Shown one piece after another: positions 1-10,445 of a DNA stretch of 64,000 nt (position 1 is its first letter; every line of letters starts with the position of its first letter). A program made the translations under genes and the position numbers. This DNA is from Ignelater luminosus (Eukaryota > Arthropoda > Insecta > Coleoptera > Elateridae), in contig VTPC01090697.1 of assembly GCA_011009095.1 (NCBI GenBank), forward strand, positions 269,845 through 333,844. The letters run 5' to 3'. The notes under the pieces are model-generated. The model saw nothing but the letters and a program-made list of their open reading frames with translations, was not told the origin of the DNA and did not search any database.

Positions 1-16
1 TCACCAAGTTTTCTAT

Positions 17-709
17 TTAGCGTTTTTTGAGTTTAGGTTTTATCTTGGTTTGTATTTCTTCGGAAAAGGTGTTTTCGATCACTCTGGCTCGATTTGATAA
101 TTCATCAGATGTCTTGATGGAATCACGACAAAGACGTTTGCGGATTCTAAGAGACAAAAGACCATATGTCATGTCTAATTGAACATCTTCAGGTAAAGTA
201 GAAGATAATTGTGCAAACAGTGATCTAATTCGGCAAATAAAAATATCAGTGGGGGTTAAATCATCCTGTTGATGATCAAAGATTTCTCTATAAATCCTGT
301 ATGGAGGTATCTTTACTCCAAATGTACTACGAAGACGATCGATTGCATTATCAAAGGAAATAACTTGATCTTTAATACCATTCCACCAAGTAGCAGCTAA
401 ATCAGGTCATAAAAATGCGATCCCTTTCTTAACATTTTCATCAGAGACATTTGCACAGTCTTTATAAAAAGTTACTGCCTTAATAAATGCCTCTACATCT
501 AATTCTAAAGTTTCATTAAAGGTTTGATGACAATTAACAAATGATCCTACCTGATGTATCGATGCACCTTGGCTTGAACGTGTATTGGGTATTGGCCTTG
601 GCTGAATAGCAGATATCATTTCTTGAAATTGCTCTTGCGACAACATTACAGGTGGTTGAACTGCTATTGTATCGTGTGCTTCTTCATTTCTTTGTTTAGG
701 TTTAGTCAT
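17..709 (-). pseudogene. Gag-like coding region of a Gypsy-type LTR retrotransposon, nonsense-broken
   Basis: A single minus-strand frame runs from an ATG at 709 to a TAA at 17-19 (about 230 codons), interrupted once by an in-frame TGA at 407-409. After this stop the frame resumes with a TWWNG motif and a stretch DLTPTDIFICRIRSLF. This arrangement is typical of insect Ty3/Gypsy capsid proteins, where the Trp-rich core precedes a helical capsid region. The C-terminus is Lys-rich. I see no zinc knuckle, protease or LTR next to it, so this is a fragment. The Gag assignment rests on motif resemblance only; the Gypsy family is inferred. Confidence 0.55.
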
Positions 710-1214
710 CTTTAATACTAAAAGTAACAGGCCACGAGTTGGGCGGCAATTGTAGGATTTTTTATTTCCTATTCTTAAAAAAAGATAAAGTTTATTGTGT
801 GGATTCTACTGTTTTTTCATTCGAAGACGCCTTTATTTATTCAATGAAAAGAAGCAGAACACATTTCTTTGTTTTAGAACTCAAAAGAAAAGAACAATAA
901 TAATATCATAAAAATAAAATGAATAAATTTTATTATAACAATGAAAACTGAATGTATTTAACGTGCACACACATTGCGTCATATCATGCATCCACGCTTA
1001 CTTACACTGCCACACTATCCAGGCCATTCTTCTTTTACTCATAAAATGAAGGCGCATGCACCCTTCTACATCTGCGAGTTAAGTAACCTGTGGAGGTGTT
1101 ACAATCATACTATCCATTCCAGCAATTCTGCCAGAGATGGAAGTATGATTATAATAAAACAAAGCATAAACCATTTTGAAAACTGCAATATTCAAACAGA
1201 AAAAAGAAACAGAT
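710..1214. other. AT-rich spacer, nothing recognised
   Basis: This stretch separates the Gag-like fragment from the LINE that follows. It may contain the 5' untranslated part of the Gypsy element. I see no LTR boundary, no splice-flanked coding block and no RNA gene. Confidence 0.4.
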
Positions 1215-2507
1215 GACTGCATCTACAATTCTAACAAAGAGGCGTGAATTAACGGTAACATCAGTTTACTTTCCACCTCGGCACGACCTGAAGAAGGAAG
1301 ACTATAAAATAATATTACAGGAACTTGGTAACAACTTTATATGAGGAAGCGATTTCAATGCCAAAAACAATGTATGGGGCTCTAACATTATAACAAAAGG
1401 TACTGAACTCCTAAAGGCAATAAAAAACTGTGACGGTCAACGTGCTGGCCTACAGACATGATAAAAGTTCCAGACCTTCTGGACTTTTTTTATTACAAAA
1501 AACATTTCTACAAATTATGTGAAAATTGACGATAGATATGATCTGTCATTAGATCATTCTTCAATTATACTAATCCTGAGTGAAACCATACTCAACAAAG
1601 AAAGCAAACCAACTTTAACTGATCATACCACTGATTGGTATGGTTTTAAGAAGAGTTGGACACAAAAATAGAACTTAATGTACCACTTAGAAAGGCAGAA
1701 CAACCACATCATGAAACCGAACAATTTGCCGTAGACATACATCAGGCAGCATGGGACAATACCAAAGAAATAACCAAGAAAACAGTACGTGTTAGTTATG
1801 CGCAAGAGATTAGGGCACTAGTCAAAGAGAAAAGGAAGGCAAGAAAAAAATAGCAGATAATGAGAACCATCATCAAACAAACTTAGCACAACAACTAAAA
1901 CGAGAAATCAACAAAATTAAAAATGAATCAGTTGGAAATTACTTACAACAACTAAGTGGTGATGAAAGCGCCGAATATTCATTGTGACGAACCACAAGAA
2001 AAATTAAACTGCCTATTATACCTATACCACCATTACGAACAACAGATAACAAATGGACGCGCAATAATCAAGAAAAGGCAGAAGCATTTGCAAACCACCT
2101 AGAGCAAGTGTCCTCAAATAATGTTAAAAGAAAGTCTCGGAAATGAAGGAAGTTGCTACAGAAATTAAGAAAACTCTCAATGCCAAGAAAGCACCCGGCT
2201 ACGATCTGATCACTGGCTCAGTGCTAAAAGAACCCTCCGGGAAAGGAATTGTAAAGCTGACCGATGTTATCAACGCTGATTTTTGTCTAGAACACGTTCC
2301 ATAGATATTGAAAATAGCTGAGATAGTCATGCTTTTGAAACCGGGTAAAGCATCACACAAAATGGCGTCTTGTAGGCCTATTTTACTGCTGCCAATAGTT
2401 TGAAAAGTCATTGAGAAAATCTTCCCCAAAAAACGTAAACAGATAGTAGAAAAAAGTAAATTTATGCCACCGCACCAATTAGGTTTTCGAAGTCAACACT
2501 CTACGAT
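1215..2507 (+). mobile_element. Jockey-clade non-LTR retrotransposon fragment (endonuclease plus N-terminal reverse transcriptase), decayed
   Basis: Translating the + strand across several frameshifts and stops gives the endonuclease signature DFNAKNNVWGS near 1350-1385. A charged linker follows at about 1650-2100, then reverse-transcriptase landmarks: KKAPGYDLITG near 2185-2217, CRPILLLPI near 2370-2400 and HQLGFRSQHST near 2470-2505. The order endonuclease, linker, RT is that of APE-type LINEs, and the motif wording is closest to the Jockey group. Catalytic RT motif C is absent because the element stops at about 2507, where an oppositely oriented LINE begins. Many stop codons show it cannot encode a protein. 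Confidence 0.75.
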
Positions 2508-3290
2508 ACAGTAAGTACATCGAGTGACGAATGTCGTAGAAAGCCCCGCTTATATCTGCTGACAGGAGTGCAACGTATTTGTTTTCGCTTCCTCGGACTG
2601 TTTGGATAAGTCGATTGATGGCATGGACCGTACTCTTCTCTTTGCAAAAGCCATGCTGATTTGGATGGTGGAGCTCGTTTTCCCCAGTTTCTCTAATTAT
2701 GAGCTCTTTGATCACCCGTTCGAAAACTTTTCCCAGCTCTGGTAAGAGAGTGATAGGACTGAGGGAGCTGTTGGGCCTTTCTCCGGGAAATTGAGTATGG
2801 TGACTAGAGTTCCCCTTCTCCAATCGTTCGAGAAGTAGCCCAGCAGGAGGCAGTCGTTGAAGATCCGACACAGGTATTCGGCCAGAATAGGAGCAGTAAT
2901 CTTCAGGATGACCCCGTGAACACCATCTCATCCGGGGGCTTTCTTTGTCTTGATCTGAGCAATTGCTTGGACCACGTCTTTTTCGGAAATTTCCACTTAC
3001 ACCTCTGGGATGCCCATTGCTACTCTTGCGCGTTGTCGGATGGCTGCATTCTCTTTCTTGCCTTGGTTCTCGGCATCAGCCGAGAACTTCTGGTCTAGGA
3101 CTGCTTGGAGGGAGTCACGCTGGGTTGTAGTAAATCCTGCGTCCATCCTAATGGAGGTGTGTGGCGACTTGATCTTAAGTTTGGAGGCGGCCATCTTATA
3201 GACCGTACCCCAGGGGTTTGCTGCCAGTTCGTTCGACACAAAGTTCTTCCACGAGGCCTGCCTTGACGTTAGACTAGGAAACAGAGGTGG
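2505..3290 (-). mobile_element. R1-like non-LTR retrotransposon fragment (linker plus N-terminal RT), minus strand
   Basis: On the minus strand the order is ELAANPWGTVYKMAA (linker, about 3235-3190) followed by the RT start: TILNFPGERPNSSLSPITLLPELGKVFE read in part near 2800-2715, HHPNQHGFCKEKST near 2670-2630 and ALLSADISGAF near 2555-2525. The NPWG linker and NQHGF block are characteristic of the R1 group of LINEs. At least one frameshift lies between linker and RT. It meets the + strand Jockey-like fragment at about 2505, so two truncated LINEs abut in opposite directions. Confidence 0.75.
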
Positions 3291-4227
3291 TCATTGGATA
3301 ACCTTTATCAAGGAAGGAAAAAGATGTTCGTCTTTAGCTAGAGAGTCTCGTCCTCATTCAACATGTGTAGTGTGCGGTGTATAGTTATGTATTAATGAAA
3401 AAAGGAATTGCATTTAGCAATACCACGCAATATCACAATGAAACACTTTTTATCATTGAAAAATGTTATTAACCCTTCCTTAAGTACCTAACACAATTTA
3501 ATGCATCTTCATTCCTGACAGGACAGATAAGTCCCAATCCCCAAAATTCACATGTTTCTAATACTAATATTAACATTATTCAGCTAATGAAAGCCAAAAT
3601 AAGCCAAAGCCATTCAAATTTTTCCAAATTTAAAGCTCTTTGATAAGTTGAGACCCAAAAGGTTAATAAAGGACTGGCATCAAAACGACCAACAAGAAAT
3701 GTACAACCAATATGTTTCTGATTCACGAACAATATTTTAATTTTATTTTTCTTTGGGACACAAACAGATATGACTAAAAAACGGTTATCTTCTAATTTCT
3801 TTAACTGTGAAATCGCAACATTATAAATCAAACGTATGTATTCAAGTGTCTCAATTGGTGCTTAACAGATATTCGGGTGTTTGAAGAATTTTCTTACTTT
3901 TAGATTTTTCATCCATCTGCATGCAGGAAAATATTTATTTTTATCAAGTTCCACGGTAATATTTAACAGGGACATGTTGCGTATTGCGTTGTGATATTAT
4001 CTTTACCAAATTGTCTTTAAATTATCAATATTTTAATGACGTCTTACCCATTTATTTAATTTCTTTGTTATTTTTTTGATTCCCATATAGATATCTTATC
4101 TTCAACTTGTGTCAATCATATCGCATCTAATTTCAATGTATTTATCGTTCATTGGAAACAAATAAAATTTGTTCTGTTGACGAAAAACTTCAAAAGGGTA
4201 CAATTGTGAGCCAAACGAAGGCTAACC
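3291..4227. other. Intergenic AT-rich region upstream of the first receptor gene
   Basis: No coding similarity was recognised on either strand. The 83-codon minus-strand open frame at 3580-3831 has no motif and lies in AT-rich sequence, so I treat it as chance. The last 100-200 bases presumably hold the promoter and leader of the GR gene that starts at 4228, but I cannot point to a specific element. Confidence 0.4.
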
Positions 4228-5676
4228 ATGAAACCCACTTGTAAATCTAATTGTATTGCATGTATATTGCGCCCTTTGTTAATGTTATCTTCTTTGCTCG
4301 GGCTGTATTCTATACGCATTTATTGCCAGCATTCAAAATATTCAAGTTCTGCAATAAAATTTGTGAAAGCAAACAAACGGCCAATTATCTCAATATTATT
4401 AACTTTGCTAGTGATTACAAACCTAATTGTTAATATTATTGGTTTTATCACAGCGGTTAGTTTCAATGACAGAATTATAATTGCAACAGAAATTGTATGT
4501 TCCATAGCTATTGTTGTTATCAACATTTCTAGCAAAGTCAATTACGATCTTAAATTAATAGAATTAAATGGACTTGCGAAGATATTAGAAAATAGTACAT
4601 ACGATGGATTTGTTCCTCTTCTTGATCAAACAATAATAAAAAATTGTATTAGAAAAGGTTACTTGATGATTTTCTTCAGTTTGTTGTCTGGAATATTACT
4701 CTTAGTATATCTAAATGCAGTCTATCAAAGACTTGGTCCATATATTATAATAATACCAATAATGCGAACTTTTGTTTTATTTTTAGAAATATTAATTCAA
4801 ACGATACTATTTTGGCAACTGTTTTTAAAAATATCTTTATATCAAATGTTGTTTAAAAAATGTTTTAAAAATATTAAAATTATATTATTGGAAGAAATTG
4901 AGAAAAGTAATAAAAACCGTTCGAAAACGGTTAGTCTGCAGAAATTAAACAACCTGTATATGTGCTTAGTATGGAATTATCGGTACTTAATAACATTCTT
5001 ACAACCGTCGTTGCTTGTTATATGGATAAGTGTGATGATTATAGTGATTTGCCTCTTCTATATACTATTATTAGCTTATAGTCTTCATGAATTCAAAAGA
5101 GATCTATTCTTGGAAATAAGAACTTATGGAATACTAGCTATGCCTATCTTTGTTTTAACAGAAACGGAAAAACTTAATTGTATAGTAAGTCACATGACTC
5201 AATAAAAAACAGTCAACTAATAGATATTTAATAGTAGACATACATATTATGTCACAGATAAAATTTCAGAGTATATAAATTGCAATTTAATTTCAGAGTG
5301 AAGATATATTGTCATTTCTATTCAAGTACCCAATTAGTAAATTAAATCCAGCAGAAGCAGCGCAGGTAAGTTGGCATTGTTTAAAATTAGTATCCTTTTC
5401 ATCAAGATTTTGATTTTAGGTAGAGACGCTTATAACCACTCTGCATCTTCAAAGACCTATACTTAAGGCTTCAGACGTTTTTACTGTTGGTACAAGACTT
5501 TTAGCTTCTGTAAGTACAAATTAGAGTACATTCGAAAACTTTTCGTAGCTTTGTAGTTTTGCAATTTCAATTATGGTCTTCTTTTGCAGATATCTGGAAC
5601 AGTTGTAACGTACGTGTTAGTAGCGTTGTAGTTTCATGCGTCATGGATACATCAAAAACAGGCAAATTCTGCTTGA
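4228..5676 (+). pseudogene. Gustatory receptor GR-a, four exons, nonsense codon in the TYhhhhhQF motif
   Basis: Predicted exons are 4228-5184, 5297-5365, 5420-5509 and 5590-5676, all joined in phase 0 with GT-AG introns of 112, 54 and 80 nt (donors GTAAGT). Exon 1 encodes about 319 residues with the array's family signatures: ACILRPLL near the N-terminus, ELNGLAKILEN in the middle, LFKKCFKNIK, and LNNLYMCLVWNYRY before a long hydrophobic helix. Exon 2 gives SEDILSFLFKYPISKL and exon 3 gives ASDVFTVGTRLLAS. The last exon reads ISGTVVTYVLVAL, then TAG at 5629-5631 where all intact relatives have Gln, then FHASW and a natural TGA at 5674-5676. The family are seven-transmembrane ligand-gated taste receptors in sensory neuron membranes. 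As written the protein loses the end of TM7, so it is probably a young pseudogene, unless the stop is read through, edited or a sequencing error. An AATAAA lies at 5778-5783. Confidence 0.85.
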
Positions 5677-6078
5677 AAAATGTGCTTTAACTTTTGGCTT
5701 TTGTGAAATGATATAAATTAATATTACTGATTATGTTCCTAATAAATATAGAAAATTGTATTCTAGATATTGCAAACAATAAATGATGGTTTGTATTAGT
5801 TATCAATTTTCTGTTATAATTTGTAGATCTATCCTACAGCTTCCAATTGAAAGTGACTGCTAACATTTTTTTAAACCAATGTTACTTGTTAACGTGCAGT
5901 ATTGAAAAATCATAATTGAAACAACTCGATTTATCTTGAGTAACACAAGTAATGAAAAATTAAACTCCAACATATTTGTTTAATTAAAATCAGAAATAAA
6001 CACATAGCACTACACAAGTGGAAAATAAATACATCATTGTTAATAAACTACACGAAAAAGCAAAATAAAAATAATTTC
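5677..6078. other. 3' flank of GR-a, AT-rich spacer
   Basis: It holds the likely 3' untranslated region and poly(A) signal (AATAAA at 5778-5783) of the preceding receptor gene. Beyond that nothing was recognised. Confidence 0.5.
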
Positions 6079-6400
6079 ACTTTAATAATTTTCTTGAGTT
6101 AATCACTCATGACATACATTAAATTATTAATGACGTCTTTACAATAGTTTATATTACAATTTAAATTAATTAAATTAATTTAAAAATTTTTACCGCAGGT
6201 AGGATTCGAACCTACGTAACCTTATCTCGCGTAAGGTGCACTAAACGACTGTGCTACCGAGGTAGGTTCGAATCCTACCTACGGTAAAGAGTTTTAAATT
6301 AATTTAATCAATTTAAATTGTAATATAAACTATTGTAAAGAGTCATTAATAATTTAATGTATGTCATGAGTGATTAACTCAAGAAAATTATTAAAGTAAA
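6079..6400. repeat. Long palindrome (arms about 135 bp) built on a tRNA-like unit
   Basis: The left arm (about 6079-6214) and right arm (about 6263-6400) are reverse complements with only a few mismatches, separated by a spacer of about 48 bp. The left arm plus spacer contains a complete tRNA-like sequence on the minus strand (6191-6263). The right arm carries only the T-arm and 3' acceptor half of the same unit in + orientation, followed by the same AT tail (repeats of TTAATTTAA). This suggests a head-to-head junction of two copies of one tRNA-derived element, one of them truncated. Confidence 0.8.
6191..6263 (-). repeat. tRNA-like unit (tRNA-derived SINE or tRNA pseudogene), copy 1
   Basis: Read on the minus strand it folds as a cloverleaf: acceptor ACCTCGG against CTGCGGT with one mismatch and a wobble, D-stem GCAC/GTGC, anticodon stem CCTTA/TAAGG, and a perfect T-arm GTAGG-TTCGAAT-CCTAC. 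The seven-base anticodon loop CGCGAGA lacks the nearly invariant U33, so I do not assign an amino acid. The conserved box-B-like GGTTCGAATCC supports an RNA polymerase III origin. It is followed by an AT-rich tail also found in copy 2, which favours a SINE over a functional tRNA gene. Confidence 0.55.
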
Positions 6401-6447
6401 TTAAATATCGAGAAAGATTCGAGCCTAATTAACCAACTAGAACACCT

Positions 6448-6520
6448 ACCTCGGTAGCACAGTTGGTTAGTGCACCTTACGCGAGATAAGGTTACGTAGC
6501 TTCGAATCCTACCTGCGGTA
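6448..6520 (+). repeat. tRNA-like unit, copy 2
   Basis: This + strand copy has the same acceptor, D-arm and anticodon arm as copy 1 and the same anticodon loop without U33. The T-stem has one base changed (GTAGC instead of GTAGG), which breaks a pair. The downstream tail, about 40 bp of TTAATTTAA-type sequence ending ATTGTAATA, is shared with the palindrome arms. Together the copies define a repeat family of tRNA-like head plus AT tail. Confidence 0.55.
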
Positions 6521-6699
6521 AAGATTTTTAAATTAATTTAATTAATTTAAATTGTAATAAAAATAATTTCTTTCTTTTTTAAATTTTCGATTTTAACAAC
6601 AGTTTACAAAATTGAACTTGAGTCCTATTCTCATGTCAGAATTATGCAGTACGTATCTATTACCTAACTGAAGTTATGTATGTATTTTGGATAGTTAAA

Positions 6700-8660
6700 A
6701 TTCATAATTAGGATCGGAAACTTCAAGTTTTGAAATCAGAAAATCTTTGACTCTTAAGATATAGGAATCCCAAACCTTTGGAGTTAAAAAACCTTGACAA
6801 AACTTCAAAAACGTAAAATATCGGAAACTTTAAATTCTGAAATCTTGACATTTTGGACGTTAAAGCCTTGAAGACTTAAAAACTTGAACTTGAAGAACTA
6901 AAATCTTGACAACTTTAAATTTTGAAAAATTGAAAATTTAAATCTTGATATCTGAGAATCCTGTAATCGTGGAACCTTAAAATTTTTGAGTTTACAAATT
7001 TTGAAAACTTAAAGCTTTGAAATCTTGAAATCAGAGAAACTTGAAATCTTGATATTTAAAATTTGGAAAATTGGAATATTTAAAAATTGACTATTAGTCT
7101 TCAAACCTTGAAAGCTTAAAAATTAAAGTTTTAAAATTTAAGAATCTTGAAAACTTAAAATGTTGGAATCTAAAAAACAAAGTTTTTAAACCCTAAAGTC
7201 TGAAAATTCTGTGTCCTACAATCTCAACATTCTTGAACTAAAATCTTGAAAACTTGAAATCGTGAGATTTTAAAATGTGTAAGTCTACAAATCTTGAAAA
7301 TATGATATTGTAAACTGTTGAAATCTGAAAATCTTGGACTGAAAAGCCTGATATCTTGTAGTCAACAAATCTTGCAATTTCTAAAGCTTACAATCTAGAA
7401 AACGTGAAATCGTGAGAAATTCTTAGGAGTCCAATACATTGCAATCTGAAATCTTGACATTATAGGCTTTTTCAAACTTGAAGACTGCAGAAATTAGATC
7501 TTAGAATCTCGACATCTGAGAAACTCAAAATTCTAAAATTTTTAAATTTGAAGAACTTTTTGAAACCTTAACATATGAAGATATTAAGACGCTGATATTT
7601 CTAATACTTGAAAATTTAAAATGCTAGTATTTTTAAATTCTGAAATCTTAACATTTAAAGTTTTCGGCATCTTTAAAACTTGAAAGCTTAAAAACGTAAA
7701 TATTCAAATTCGAGGATCTTGGAAAATTAAAATAGTAATGAAAACTGACAAATTAGAAGTCTTGAAACATAAAAATTTGAAAATATCGGTATGTTGGCAT
7801 TTGAAACTCGTGCAAATCTTTAAATTTTGGGATCTTGATATTTTGGACTTTAAATATTTTGAAAACCCAAAACCTTGAAAATTTAGTAAATCTTTAATTT
7901 GAGAATTTTAGGAACTTGAAATGATTAAAACTTAGAATCTAGAAAATTAGACGTCTGCTCTAAGAATAAATAAATCTTAAAATTTTGACATTCTTAAATC
8001 TTTAAAAATTAAAATGTTAAGAACTTGAAATTTTGAATCTTTAAAAATTAAAATGTTAAGAACTTGAAATTTTGAATCTTTAAAAATTAAAATGTTAAGA
8101 ACTTGAAATTTTGAAAAATCAAAATCGTGAGATCTTAAAACTGTAAAACTCTAGAATCTTAGAAATTTTAAAACTTGGAATCTTCAAGTTTTAAAACTTT
8201 GAAGTCTAAGAATAATTAAATTTTAAAATTCTAGTATTTGTTAATCTTAAAAGTTTAAAATCTTAAAAACTTGTAATTTTAAAAACTCGAAATAGTGAGA
8301 TCTTACACCTGTGAAACTCGACAGTTTTGAAATTTCTAAAACTTGAAATCTTTGCATTTCTGCAACTAAATAAATTAAAATTCTGAAGACTTGAAATCTT
8401 AAAACTCAAAATCGTGAGATCTTAAGTTTTAAAGTTTAAAAATGTTAGAAACTTGAAATTAAATCAAGAATTTTCAGAGTCTAACATCTTTAAAACCTGA
8501 AGTCCAAACTTTTAAAATTTTGCAAATTTAGAATCTAGAAAAAAATTGAAGTTCTAAGATCTCAAAATATGAAATGCGTAATGAAATCTTCAAATCTTCC
8601 TAATAGAATTTTAAAATACTTAAACCTTCAAGTCTTAGGAACTTTAAGTTAAGCCATTTT
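6700..8660 (+). repeat. Degenerate simple-sequence block built on CTTGAAAATC / AAATCTTGAAA
   Basis: For nearly 2 kb the + strand is a corrupted array of short words such as AATCTTGAAA, ACTTGAAATC and GAAATCTTGA with irregular spacing. It has no coding potential. The same words in the same orientation recur at 26580-26850, 29660-29830 and 31030-31840, so this is a dispersed repeat or satellite rather than unique intergenic DNA. Confidence 0.85.
7997..8113 (+). repeat. Three tandem 39-bp units within the degenerate block
   Basis: The unit begins AATCTTTAAAAATTAAAATG and ends AACTTGAAATTTT; it occurs three times essentially without change. This is a recent local amplification inside otherwise corrupted repeat DNA. 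Confidence 0.85.
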
Positions 8661-9071
8661 TTTCATTTTGACTAAAGGTTTCTCCTTCGACGCATAAATT
8701 ACCGAATAACCGTGGAGAATCCAAAGGCATCTAGCATGTCTAGGACTTAAAGTCCAATCCCAATTTGACTCTTTTTTATCACCGCAATAAGTATTCTTTC
8801 AGATAGGGTCTATCTAGTCATCTTTAACTTAGGTTGAAGTTTAAACATCTCATGAGTTTTTGGGTCCATTTAGTGACGTATCGTTCAGAGTTGTGATTGA
8901 TGTGTGACTGGTCTTCTGAGTTCTGGGAATTCCATGATGCGACGACCTCGTGATTCGTTGAATGCCGTCTCCAGATGAAGTGCTTGTTGCAGGTAAGTTT
9001 ATTGACTTTGCTCTGGTATCGTTGCTAAACCATCGACTTTAGCGTACTAGTAGATTTTGTCTTTTTTGTGT
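8661..9071. other. Unassigned stretch between repeat blocks
   Basis: Base composition becomes more mixed than in the CTTGAAA block, but I see no motif-bearing frame. It may belong to the same unclassified element as the tandem duplication and TATACAGGGTG repeat that follow. Confidence 0.35.
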
Positions 9072-9340
9072 GGTTGGTTGGGCGTTTGGTGGGCCATCCT
9101 GGAGCTTTTCCATCTTCTCTTCTAAGGATAAATAGGGGGTTTTTTCCATCTGTGCTCCCCGAGTTCGCTGAACGTTTTCCGTTGTCGTCCTCCATTACCT
9201 CTCGGATAGGTTGGTTGGGCGCTTTGGCGGGCTATCCTGGAGCTTTTCCATTTTTGCTCCTAAGGATAATCAGGGAGTCGTTTCCATCTTTGCTTCTCGG
9301 GTTTTTTTATTTCTATTTCTCTTCTTTTTAGTACATTTTG
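9072..9340 (+). repeat. Tandem duplication, two units of about 137 bp
   Basis: Unit 1 starts GGTTGGTTGGGCG at 9072 and unit 2 starts with the same word at 9209. Both continue through GGGC-ATCCTGGAGCTTTTCC and CTAAGGATAA. An open frame crossing both units is a by-product of the repeat and carries no recognisable domain. Confidence 0.75.
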
Positions 9341-9839
9341 GGCAGGTAATACCTTTGTGTAAGGTGTACTTAAAGTGAAATCAATACTTTGTTGTGGTTA
9401 CTTGTCTTGATACTATCAACTTCAATAACACCAAATGTGACATTTGTATATAGCTTTTTTTTTGTTTTTTGTTTTTTGTTTTCGATTATTTTAGTTTAGG
9501 TTAAGCATCGCGTTTGGCCTTTAAAAGGATTTTTGTTTGTGATTTCTCTTTCTGTATTGTCTTTTGTTCAGTATTAGCTAGAGTACCGTGACCATGTGGT
9601 CGTCTCGGGCTTTAAGCCCCTTATCGTGATCTTTGTGATCGTTTGGGTTTTAGACCGCTTTGGCCGTGGTGGCCGATAATAATTAACCCGGTTTAATACG
9701 AAGTTTTTTTGTGCTGAGTCGTTATTGTCCTGCCGATGTCTGTACTGCTGCTCTTTGTTAGTCTTGACTACGACATGTCTGTCGGATCTGAGAAAACCCA
9801 CGAGTAACAAAAGGGATAATCCTCAAGTAAATGAATTCT

Positions 9840-10445
9840 GTTGTCCAGTAATTGGAATCGTAATGTTTAGCAGCGAGGATCTATAATTTTCTTCTGATCA
9901 CCGTGGTGCATTTCCTGATGAACATTACCTATTTTGTTTTGTTGTGTGTGTCGACGGAGACTCCAGTATCTTCGTTATCGTTTCTGGTTAGTGAAAACAT
10001 CATTTTGTAGAGTCTGATGAAAAAATGGTATTCTCTCCGTTAAAATTAAAGTTCTGTGTTTTGTCGAAACTTAAGTGTTTCTAAAAATTTATTGTGAATG
10101 TAATCACACTTTCTCGCCGTTTGACTTTATATAAATTCAACTTTTGTTAACCGAGAACGTAGCTGGAATTCGAGGGACCTCTTGACTTTTATGTTAAATA
10201 TTTGCTCGTATTGTAGCAATGTAGGTTCCCCGGTAAGTAAAGAAAAAGATCCATTTGACCTCAGGACACGATTTTCAAGTCTTTCTATACAGGGTGGTAT
10301 TTTGAGCAAACTTTATATACAGGGTGTTATTTGGAAAGAAGTCCGTGTACAGGGTGTTAGCGTACGAGAAGCTGAGTGGGTTGGCCAATAGTTTCTTTCT
10401 TTTATTTTCAGCTTCTGGTGCCCTTTAGGTATCTTTTCTTGGTTT
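9840..10445 (+). repeat. Dispersed repeat with three TATACAGGGTGTTA-like motifs (copy 1)
   Basis: The part at 10280-10440 is clearly homologous, in inverted orientation, to 24285-24420. Both contain three spaced copies of a TATACAGGGTGTTA-like word, then the block TACGAGAAGC and TTTCAGCTTCTG. Weaker similarity reaches back to about 9840 (CGTGGTGC block matching about 25890). No coding sequence is recognised. The pair could be ends of a non-autonomous or LTR-type element, but the class is unknown. Confidence 0.6.

Noticed and set aside
4228-5205. Single-exon membrane protein ending at 5205
   Set aside because: The frame crosses a consensus GTAAGT donor at 5185, and three downstream exons continue the receptor in phase, as in all relatives. 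The 5205 stop is intronic.
6191-6520. Functional tRNA genes
   Set aside because: The cloverleaf is good, but the anticodon loop lacks U33, copy 2 has a broken T-stem, and both copies share a repeat-like tail. I list them as tRNA-like repeats without an amino acid.
6700-8660. CRISPR-like or regularly spaced repeat array
   Set aside because: The repeat words are irregular and degenerate with no unique spacers, and the genome is clearly that of an intron-bearing animal.
9068-9331. 87-codon open frame as a small protein gene
   Set aside because: It simply spans the two 137-bp tandem units and repeats the same residues; there is no domain, splice context or start context.
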